Made by a program: the position numbers and the translations under genes. The notes beneath the pieces were generated by a model. It was given only the letters and a program-made list of their open reading frames with translations. It searched no databases and was not told where the DNA came from. From contig OY763072.1 in the NCBI GenBank assembly GCA_963666865.1, positions 2,294,001 to 2,358,000 on the forward strand: DNA of 64,000 nucleotides, written 5' to 3'. The DNA is from Bin87 sp963666865. Its GTDB lineage: Bacteria; Chloroflexota; Dehalococcoidia; Lucifugimonadales; UBA3495. Positions 51,342-58,925 of this stretch are shown here, in pieces (position 1 is the first letter of the stretch; each line of letters starts with the position of its first letter).

Positions 51342-51800
51342 TCATCGCTTTCCAAAACCCGTAGAACGGTCCGCACCCTTCGTCACATCCAATGGCGGTT
51401 TGCCCCGGCCGGGAACGACCGTGTGCTCATCGCCTGCAGCGTTGGTGCGGGTTACGAAAAGATACGACTTCCCAGCTTCCAATAGGTCTGGGTCGCCCGC
51501 GATGCGATACTTGCCGCCATTCGAGCAGTCCATCCCGTACTGCACGACCGCTCGCCCACAAACTCCAGGGGCGGAGCGCTGGCGTAGCGCCCCGCCGAAA
51601 CTAACTGACAAACCGCGGTGCTACCCACGTACCAAATGGCGGCAAGCCCGTAGTCACAGTTGGTACTGGACGGCATCACAAGCATGGTCTTCTGGCGCAG
51701 AATCTTCCAGTAGTACGTCTCGCTGACGGCCGCGACAATCCGTGCTGTTTATAGTAACGGTGTCACCCACAATTATGTGGACGAGATTACTGGCACGGCT
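51342..51800 (-). pseudogene. Relics of a secreted cysteine-containing protein gene
   Basis: Three frames on the minus strand each carry a natural-looking piece in order: VHIIVGDTVTIN and RQRDVLLEDS (from ~51780), then MLVMPSSTNCDYGLAAIWYVGST (to ~51600), then GGKYRIAGDPDLLEAG and YLFVTRTNAAGDEHTVVPG (to 51342). At least two frameshifts would be needed to join them. The last piece resembles the C-terminal beta segments of surface lipoproteins like that at 51808-52491, so this is probably a decayed duplicate of a related gene. Confidence 0.4.
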
Positions 51801-51807
51801 TAACTTG

Positions 51808-52491
51808 CTAATCGAAGAGGGAAGGCCATTCCGATGGAGGCAATTTTTCATGATTTTCCGCCGCACCAGCTACTGCGGACTTCAAGCTCTCTTCGTCTGT
51901 CACACCAGGGTAAGCGGGGTCTGTATCATCGAAGTTTCTGATCGCCCCGCCATCCAATGGTATGAGGCTCCAATTGTCGGCCAGCGAGTAGAGCCCCGGA
52001 TCCGGCCTAGCTAATAAAGAAAACATCATGCGCTCTCCCGTTTGAGGCGATTGCAATTTGTGAGTTCCTGAGAGCGCCAATTTCGGGTTGTCCTTCATCG
52101 CCGCTAATGAACCATCATCTAGCAGCACTTGTTCTATCGACAGTTCGTAATGCGTCTCTTGTCTCCGTGGTTCCGGGTACCCTTGAGCAACCAAAGCGGC
52201 TGCATCTGAAGAGCTACCGACTACAATACTCTTCGTTTCGCTGATAGACGAGATCGTCGCGATGGCGACCGCGTCAGACCGGTTTACCAGTTCCTGAACG
52301 GTAACAGGCGCCCTGAAAATGGATGCACTGTTGGGCAGGCCGATTCCCACCGTTTCAACAGACTGGGATAGAGCTTCCGATTGGACGCCGTGGCCATTTG
52401 AGACGGACCCTTCCGCACAAGCAGCGATGACGAAGATCGTCAATATGGCCAACGATATGGTGCAGATGCGTCTGCACTTCAGCATTTTCAT
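51808..52491 (-). CDS. Predicted lipoprotein, unknown function
   Basis: A 227-residue protein with a lipoprotein signal: a basic start, the hydrophobic run TISLAILTIFVIAAC and the lipobox Cys near residue 25. The mature domain begins VTVQELVNRSDAVAIATISSI and contains ETHYELSIEQVLLDDG and GERMMFSLLARPDPGLY, a pattern seen in secreted proteins of unknown function in Chloroflexota-type genomes (inference). AAAGG precedes the ATG at 52491. It follows the disrupted metalloprotease gene by 46 nt and may have been its operon partner. Confidence 0.7.
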   Translation of the reverse strand: MKMLKCRRICTISLAILTIFVIAACAEGSVSNGHGVQSEALSQSVETVGIGLPNSASIFRAPVTVQELVNRSDAVAIATISSISETKSIVVGSSSDAAALVAQGYPEPRRQETHYELSIEQVLLDDGSLAAMKDNPKLALSGTHKLQSPQTGERMMFSLLARPDPGLYSLADNWSLIPLDGGAIRNFDDTDPAYPGVTDEESLKSAVAGAAENHEKLPPSEWPSLFD

Positions 52492-52537
52492 GATTGTCAT
52501 CCTTTGCACAGGCCGGCACACTCAAGAGAGCAACCGG

Positions 52538-53136
52538 TTAATATGCGTCGTTGATGTCAGCTCTGTCGTGAGCTTGTAACGTAGACGGCAGCCCGGTAGT
52601 GCAACCGGTATACATCACGCTGGAGTTATGAGAGCAGGGTACGTGCGCGAGTCCAAAAGCGTGCCCCATCTCGTGTCTCGCGAGATAATTCGCCTCGTCG
52701 CTGTTGTATGGACTGTAGTACGAGTTCCAGTACACGTAAGCAAATTGGCCCTACGATTAGTTTCGTTGCAATAGCCCAGCGGAAAGCAAGAGTTTGAATC
52801 ACTGAACACCTGAGCTTCTGTTGTGCCGTTCGCCGCACCCAGGTTTGCCTCGTAATGGATGATGTTTGCCCCACAAGGGTAGGCGCACCATTACACGTCG
52901 AGGTAAGTGTTTGCGTCGTAGTCGTCGTCGGCACTCAGAATTGCCTGTTGGTACTGAGTGTTATAGTCCGTGACTCGCGGTGTAGCGTCTTCGTCGTTCC
53001 ACTTGAAAGACGGGTGGTAGTCGTGAGCCCAAGTAGTGCTAACGAGGCTCACCAGCGCCCATGCAGCCAGCAGTCCTACGGCGAGCACGAAACCAATGAG
53101 ATTTCGCGGGAATGTCAGGGGTCTGGTTACGCTCAT
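52538..53136 (-). pseudogene. Disrupted secreted matrixin-like zinc metalloprotease
   Basis: The ATG at 53136 (GGAGGA 6 nt upstream) begins with a signal-like segment (NLIGFVLAVGLLAAWALVSLVSTTWA). TAA follows in frame at 52893-52891, yet the same frame carries on with WCAYPCGANIIHYEANLG and FSDSNSCFPLGYCNETN. Near 52745 the reading must shift by one base to reach YVYWNSYYSPYNSDEANYLARHEMGHAFGLAH, the HExxHxxGxxH zinc site, followed by the Met-turn SVMYTG and a TAA stop at 52540-52538. One nonsense codon plus one frameshift thus break a ~195-residue M10/M12-like (metzincin) protease. Confidence 0.7.
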
Positions 53137-53204
53137 TTTGAGTCCTCCATTTAATGCCTTCACGACCGATAGTTTTCCGCCAGTTGGGTGTTTCTTGGGC
53201 CAAC

Positions 53205-53232
53205 AAAAAGCCCCGCCGCGAGCGACGAGGCT
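53205..53232 (-). terminator. Intrinsic terminator, minus strand
   Basis: Read on the minus strand, AGCCTCGTCGC pairs with GCGGCGGGGCT through 11 positions (two G-T pairs) and is followed by TTTTTG. A second hairpin (CCCGGTG/CACCGAGG) lies ~65 nt upstream at 53298-53324. Together they could be the 3' end of a small RNA or a terminated leader of the metalloprotease gene, whose start is 69 nt further on. Confidence 0.6.
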
Positions 53233-53906
53233 GGACACGCATAGAGGATAGGGCTAACATTAAGCCCGATGGCGGAGCGCATTTCCCCATCGACCGCGGC
53301 CTCGGTGATAGCAGCACCGGGGCCGTTTCGTTGGCACTGGGAGTCTATGGGCAGAGAACGACGATGTTAAAGCACCCGGTATCGTTGCTCATCGAAATGA
53401 AACTACGAGATAGCGTCCACCCTTAATCAAACACGCTGCGGAATCCGTTGTAAGGGTAGCATCGGTGGGAGATAAACCACAAAGCCCACCAGACTATATC
53501 GACACCATATACTTTATGGCCTATTACGTATGAATTGACATATGACAGAAGTGGCGGAACTCTCGGCAGCAATCTTCAACTGCATAGAATCATTCCCAAA
53601 GTCCAGCTGTAGCACTCTCTGTCGCTTGGCAGGAAGAGCGTTCCGCAAGTTTTCAGCTGTGGAAAACACCCCCGAACACCCTGCCCCCAGGAGCTGGGAA
53701 CCCGATTGCCGGTTCCGTGCCACAGTCGTCCGCCTGCTCTGGTGGAGCGATGGCCAGCTATCAGCGGGACCGCACTGCCTATCCACAGAATTCCGTAAAC
53801 CGCGATTGACATCGACCATTTCAGTTCCCACTCGAGCAATTATCGAGTAGAGAAGCTTCCTCGGGCACAATCTCTGCGGCCAAGTACCGGTGGCGCGCGA
53901 TGCTAA
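53233..53906. other. Gene-poor stretch between metalloprotease and transposase
   Basis: Apart from the hairpin at 53298-53324 I see no recognised gene in these ~670 bp. Two ~100-residue frames overlap on opposite strands at 53514-53870 with no family similarity, signal, or ribosome site. The left end of the adjacent insertion element may lie in its right part. Confidence 0.5.
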
Positions 53907-55456
53907 CTAAGCAGCTTCGAGCCAACGGTCGCAACAAGCGCGATCGGGGTCGCGGCAGGCCGGCGCCCTCAAGGGCCGTCTCTTTCGCTCCACTCGGGCC
54001 TTCGGAAGCTTGATCCGCATGTGCAGCATTTGGGCGTAGTCGTCGGCCTTAAGGTGGGCCAACGCCGTGGCTAGGTAGCTCAACTCCGACAGCACCACGT
54101 GCAGCGACACTTTACCGCCGTTCAAGCACCGGTGGGTGTCCAACAAACGGCTGTGCTTGGCGCTGCTGAAATGCCGCTCGATACCTGGCCGCTTCTTGTA
54201 CTCGGTCTTCCACTCCGGTGAGCATCGGGGCAGCAGCCCCACGATCCGCAGCAGCCTGCCCTCGGGCTGCTCGTAGTGCTCGTAGTCGCAGTGCCTCGTG
54301 AACTGCACCTTGTCCTTGAGGCTGCAACCCTCGGCAGGACGCCTGAACAGATGGCCTTTCTCCGGGTCGGTCAGGATGTACTCCATAGACTCACCTCCGA
54401 CACGCGTCGGCCGGCCATCCTTGTCGTAGATCCCGTCGTACAGCCGTTCACCGGTCTCCTTATCCTTCGTGGGCCTGCGAACGGCGATCACTGGTATCAT
54501 GCCGCGGCTGACAGTGTGCTGGAAGTTCGGTAGCCTATCGTAGCCCTTGTCACCCAAGAAATAGTGCGGGCTCAGTTCGGGGTACAAGGCCAAGCAAGCA
54601 TCGAGGTCCTCGATCATAACCGTCATGTCACTGGCGTCGGCAGGACGGGTCCGGGCGAACATGGGCAGTCCATAGTTGGCGTCCGAGATGACGTTGACCT
54701 TGTAGCCCAAGTAGTGCCCCCCTTGCTGTCCTCATCCCCTGGTTCCTTGCCGCTACTGGCGGTGTCGGCCTTCTTCACCTTGGAACTGCGGCGTTTGCCA
54801 GAGTCCAACTTTGAGGAACGGGAATTCTTGGCTGTACGGTACCCCCACGCGGCGTCTTGGTCCTTCGATGGTATTTCCTCACCCGTCTTCCTGCTCGTAC
54901 GACCGGGCCTTGCCCACGCCACAACGTCGGTGCTGTCCATGACCAGCGAGTGTCCCAAGGGCGGTTTGTCCGCCGGCACCAGGCCCAGCGCGCGCAGCCG
55001 TTCGATCTCAACGCCGCACTCCAGGAAGACCTCGGCGATGATGGACCGGATCAGGCCCTTGTGATGGGCCAGCTTGTGCCTCTTGAATTGGCTGTAGGCG
55101 CCTTCGCTGGGAGCACGGTCGAGTCCACAGATGCCCAGCAATCGGTCATCGCTGCCCAGGCGGTTGAGGAAGCCGTTGGCGTAGCGCTCGTTGAGCACGA
55201 ACTGCATGACGAGGGCGGCGAGCATGGCCTCGGCCGGGTAGCCGGGGTTGCCGCCATGTGCGTGGGGCGCGTCGAGTATTTCTACCAGGGCAGCGGCACG
55301 TGAAACTACACTTCCAACTACGGATTCGAGGAACCCGAAGTCGCTCTCGAGTGGTTGATTGTGATTACGGGTATAATTAGAATGGACTTCGCCCACGACG
55401 ATTTTGCTGGTCTGAGGGGGCAATCGGCCGCTCGGCGTACCAGGCTGAGTGGCCAA
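53907..55456 (-). CDS. IS4/IS5-type DDE transposase with a -1 frameshift site
   Basis: Two minus-strand frames form one transposase. The first (55456-54623) has the N-terminal DUF772-like domain (GYPAEAMLAALVMQFVLNERY, residues ~75-95) and the first catalytic Asp in VMDSTDVVAWAR. The second (54710-53907) has the second Asp in YFLGDKGYDRLPNF and the Y-(2)-R-(3)-E-(6)-K signature YKKRPGIERHFSSAK. They meet at a run of six G (54722-54717), where G-GGG-GGC is a classical -1 slip heptamer; slipping yields KGGHYLGYKVNV, a sensible join. So programmed frameshifting is likely. The start (TTG 55456) is uncertain; inverted repeats were not found. Confidence 0.8.
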
Positions 55457-55482
55457 CTTTTTTGTTCGATTCGACTGGTTAA

Positions 55483-55511
55483 ATTATATTCAGTGGGGCT
55501 TGGCGCCTCAA
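55483..55511 (-). promoter_or_regulatory. Promoter of the transposase gene
   Basis: On the minus strand TTGAGG (55511-55506) and a consensus TATAAT (55488-55483) are spaced by 17 bp. Transcription would start about 20 bp before the TTG at 55456. Confidence 0.55.
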
Positions 55512-56010
55512 CCGAAAACAGGGGGTTCAAGCGGTTTTCCTGCTTGAAAACTGCGCGTTTGGGGTGGGGTCAGGCCAGGGCATGACCAGTCTGGCGGACC
55601 GTCGAAAAGTACAGTCGAGGCCCTGACCGCACACTGATTTTTGCATCTGCAAAAAATGAGGGGTCGAGAACGCCCTCAGACGGCCCGTGACGGCCTTTCC
55701 GCGATTCCACAAGGTGCTATTCGAGGGATGCGAAAAAAATCGGGCTACGAGCCGGATTTGGCGTGTTTCCGACGGGTTGGATTTCCTATGATCGGGACGG
55801 TACTGGGCAGGCCGACGGCGCTCCAAAATCAGGAAACCGCGGAAAACTGCGCCGCTACCCGGAAATGATGCCATAGCCGCCCGGGCTTACCCGGAAAGGT
55901 CAGATTCGGGCGGCAAACCGGATTACGAAAACCGTCGGTTGGTTGGATGATCTACGAACCCGCTACGTCAGAATTGGAGTAGCGAAATCTCCTCAGAGTG
56001 ATTGCCGTCG
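55512..56010. other. Intergenic stretch between insertion element and tRNA-Ser
   Basis: No gene, RNA or repeat could be supported here. Several short frames occur on both strands without family similarity, consistent with noncoding sequence flanking the element. Confidence 0.5.
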
Positions 56011-56039
56011 TTGTAATGCCAGGCGCCGTCTAGTACAAT
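56011..56039 (+). promoter_or_regulatory. Promoter of tRNA-Ser
   Basis: TTGTAA (56011-56016) and TACAAT (56034-56039) are 17 bp apart. A transcript from near 56046 would carry a ~60-nt 5' leader before the tRNA. Confidence 0.5.
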
Positions 56040-56107
56040 TTACAGGCCGCAACCCGCGTTCCTGCCGAAGTACAGGTTCGCATCTCCACCGTGTGATACC
56101 CACTCGC

Positions 56108-56198
56108 GGAGAGGTGGCCGAGTGGTTGAAGGCGCCGGTCTCGAAAACCGGTATGCGCCTCTGGTGCATCGCGGGTTCGAATCCCGCCCTCTCCGCCA
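56108..56198 (+). tRNA. tRNA-Ser (anticodon CGA)
   Basis: A 91-nt class II tRNA. Acceptor GGAGAGG pairs with CCTCTCC; the anticodon stem-loop is CCGGT-CTCGAAA-ACCGG with anticodon CGA; a long variable arm (TGCGCC..GGTGCA) and the T arm GCGGG TTCGAAT CCCGC follow. G discriminator and encoded CCA (56196-56198). It decodes UCG. Confidence 0.95.
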
Positions 56199-56230
56199 TA
56201 CTGCGTCGTTAATCCAACTGCGTAAATCCC

Positions 56231-58768
56231 ATGGCCTTACAGCCCCAATTCTCCGAGCGTTCGCCGTACCGGGATGGGCCGGCGTCTGCTCCATATTGGG
56301 AAGAGCCACCCTCCTCACCATTTTGGGACGCGCCGGAGCTGGCAGATTACGATGCCGGCGGCACGGCCTTTGCGGAACCGAATGCTCCGCGCGCCGCAGT
56401 TTTACAGGGGCTCAACGAGGCACAGCAGCAGGCGGTTGTTACTACTGAGGGCCCTCTGCTGATAGTCGCCGGTCCGGGTTCGGGCAAGACCCGCGTTATT
56501 ACCCATCGCATCGCCTACCTGGTGGGGGATTGTGGCGTAAACCCCTGGCAAATACTGGCGGTCACGTTCACCAACAAGGCCGCCCGGGAAATGCGGGACC
56601 GCCTCGACCGGCTGCTCCTCAGTCGCAGCGAGGCCGTCACCATGGGCACCTTCCACGCCGTCTGTGCCCGCATTCTGCGCCGACATGGTGAACGTATCGG
56701 CCTGGATCGGAACTTCACCATATACGACCAGGACGACCAGCTGGACGCCCTCAAGTCCGCGATGCAGCTGGCGGACGTGGATAGCAAACGATATACCCCC
56801 AGAGCCATTCTCTCGCGCATTTCCGCCGCCAAAAGCAGCCTCCAGGACGCCCGCAGTATGGCCGAAACTGCCTATGATGCCGAGGACGAATATGGCGCTC
56901 ATTGGGTGGAGACTTGCGCCCGCGTCTATCGCTATTACGAGGAAGCGCTGACGCGCCAGAACGCCCTGGATTTTGACGACCTCCTGATGCGGACGGCGCA
57001 ACTGTTGGAAAATGTCCAGGAAGTGCAGGACCAGTACCACACCCGCTACCGCTACCTGCTCATCGACGAGTTTCAGGACACCAACGTGGCGCAGTACCGT
57101 CTGGCCCGGCTGCTGACCGGCCAACACCGGAACCTGTGCGTGGTCGGCGACCCGGACCAGAGCATCTATTCGTGGCGTAACGCCGACATCCGAAACATCC
57201 TGAGCTTTCAGACCGATTTCCCCGACGCCACAGTCATCAGCCTGGGCGAGAACTACCGCTCCACCAGGAACATCCTCAACGCCGCCGCCGGCGTCATCTC
57301 CACCAACACGGAGCGGATTGAACGCCCTCTATTTACGCAAAACCCGGCGGGGCGGCCCGTCACGCTGCACGAAGCCTTCAGCGAGGAAGATGAAGCCCTC
57401 TGGGCTGTGGACGAGGTGGGCCGCCTCACCCGAACCGGCGAGTACCAGTCTGGCGACTGCGCCATCATGTACCGCATCAACGCCCAAAGCCGGGCCTTCG
57501 AAGACCAGTGCATGCGCCAGGGAATACCCTACCGGCTGGTGGGCGGCGTGCGTTTCTACCACCGCAAGGAAATCAAGGATGCCGTGGGCTACCTGCGGGT
57601 GATTTTCAATCCGGATGACGAGGTCAGCCTGCGACGCATCATCAACCAGCCGCCCCGGGGCATCGGCGCCAAATCGGTACAGCAACTGACCAACTTCGCG
57701 GCCCAGCGCGGCGCCACCACGAGACAAGCGATGCGGGAAATCGCTGCGGCCCGGACGGACGGGTCGCCGTGCCCCATTCCGGTAACGGCGCGCGCGGCTC
57801 GGTCTATCGCCGATTTGTCCGTTACCCTGGATCGCCTCGCTGACGCCTCACGGGAACTGGGTGTCCCGGACCTCCTTGATCGCACGTTGGACATGACCGG
57901 CTTGGCCAAACAAATCAACGCCCAGGATGACGGCGACGAGCGATGGGAAAACATCCTCGAGCTGCGCGCTTTGGCTGAAGACTACGGTCCACCCGGTGAC
58001 GGTTCTGCCGACGGGTTGAGCGCGTTTCTGGAGCGGGTTTCCCTGGTTTCCGACGTGGACGCTTACGAACAGTCCGATCATGCGCTTACCTTGATTACGC
58101 TACACCAGGCCAAAGGGCTGGAGTTCCCGGTGGTGATGATGGCCGGAATGGAGGAAGGGCTGCTGCCCCACAGCCGTTCCATGGATACCCTGGCCGAGAT
58201 CGAAGAGGAACGTCGCCTGTGCTACGTAGGCATGACCAGGGCAAAAGAGCGCCTTTATTTGCTGCGCGCTTTCAGGCGGCGTTATCCGTCGTCCGGTGGA
58301 GTGTCGCTGCCGTCCCGTTTCCTCGAAGATCTCCCGGAGGAGGCGCTGGCCTCTCCGGCCCTGGACCGACCTCCCGGCTCCCGCGCCGAATCTCATGGAT
58401 TGAACGCATCCCGCCCGTCGCGGAACGCAGACGCGGTAATCGGTGGTTCCTACGGACAGACCCGGCGCGCCTCGCGCACGCGGCTGGGCGACGGAACCGG
58501 CGCCGGAGGCGAGGCGACCCGAGGCCGACTCCGAGGCAATATCGATGAGCGCCTTACTGAATGGACTCCCAGCCGGCCCCAGGCTCCGGCCAACGCGCCG
58601 GAGCGTGTGCCCTTAGCGGTGGGCGAAATCGTCCGTCATCCCACTTTCGGCGAGGGCGTGGTTCAGGAAGTCGATGGCGTCGGCGACACCGAACAGGCCA
58701 CCGTGAATTTTGTCAGCGCCGGCCTGAAACGGTTATTGGTGGGCCTGGCGCGCTTGGAACGGGGTTAG
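56231..58768 (+). CDS. UvrD/PcrA-type ATP-dependent DNA helicase
   Basis: An 845-residue superfamily 1A 3'-5' helicase for nucleotide-excision repair and removal of recombination intermediates. Motifs are visible in order: Q motif LNEAQQQAVVTTEGP near residue 62, I IVAGPGSGKTRVITHRIAYL near 80, Ia VTFTNKAAREMRDRL, II LLIDEFQDTN near 278, III VVGDPDQSIYSWRNADI near 300, IV ENYRSTRNIL, V LITLHQAKGLEFPVVMMAG near 620 and VI EERRLCYVGMTRAKERLYL near 658. The C-terminal EIVRHPTFGEGVVQEVDG is the Tudor-like domain of PcrA. The N-terminal ~55 residues are a non-conserved acidic, Pro-rich extension. Confidence 0.93.
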   Translation: MALQPQFSERSPYRDGPASAPYWEEPPSSPFWDAPELADYDAGGTAFAEPNAPRAAVLQGLNEAQQQAVVTTEGPLLIVAGPGSGKTRVITHRIAYLVGDCGVNPWQILAVTFTNKAAREMRDRLDRLLLSRSEAVTMGTFHAVCARILRRHGERIGLDRNFTIYDQDDQLDALKSAMQLADVDSKRYTPRAILSRISAAKSSLQDARSMAETAYDAEDEYGAHWVETCARVYRYYEEALTRQNALDFDDLLMRTAQLLENVQEVQDQYHTRYRYLLIDEFQDTNVAQYRLARLLTGQHRNLCVVGDPDQSIYSWRNADIRNILSFQTDFPDATVISLGENYRSTRNILNAAAGVISTNTERIERPLFTQNPAGRPVTLHEAFSEEDEALWAVDEVGRLTRTGEYQSGDCAIMYRINAQSRAFEDQCMRQGIPYRLVGGVRFYHRKEIKDAVGYLRVIFNPDDEVSLRRIINQPPRGIGAKSVQQLTNFAAQRGATTRQAMREIAAARTDGSPCPIPVTARAARSIADLSVTLDRLADASRELGVPDLLDRTLDMTGLAKQINAQDDGDERWENILELRALAEDYGPPGDGSADGLSAFLERVSLVSDVDAYEQSDHALTLITLHQAKGLEFPVVMMAGMEEGLLPHSRSMDTLAEIEEERRLCYVGMTRAKERLYLLRAFRRRYPSSGGVSLPSRFLEDLPEEALASPALDRPPGSRAESHGLNASRPSRNADAVIGGSYGQTRRASRTRLGDGTGAGGEATRGRLRGNIDERLTEWTPSRPQAPANAPERVPLAVGEIVRHPTFGEGVVQEVDGVGDTEQATVNFVSAGLKRLLVGLARLERG

Positions 58769-58866
58769 CTGCCTGCTGCCCTCGGACCGTTGCCCTGACC
58801 AACGGCCTTGCCGGCGAAAGCGCCCGGCAATCCGATTTGGGCTTACCAACGTAACGGGGGCATACT

Positions 58867-58875
58867 TGCTATACT
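58867..58875 (+). promoter_or_regulatory. Extended -10 promoter of secA
   Basis: TGCTATACT (TG-n-TATACT) forms an extended -10 element 51 bp upstream of the ATG at 58926. No clear -35 box, which extended -10 promoters do not need. Confidence 0.45.
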
Positions 58876-58925
58876 GGCATGGTGCAGCCCGCTTCCAAAG
58901 CGAAGGGGCCGGGTGAGGCATTGTC

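Noticed and set aside
53233..53420. Riboswitch-like leader (c-di-GMP type) upstream of the protease
   Set aside because: Hairpins and a terminator are present but the conserved core of known riboswitch classes is not seen; kept only as a possible structured RNA.
53514..53870. Overlapping ~100-codon frames on opposite strands
   Set aside because: No family pattern, ribosome site or codon bias; treated as noncoding.
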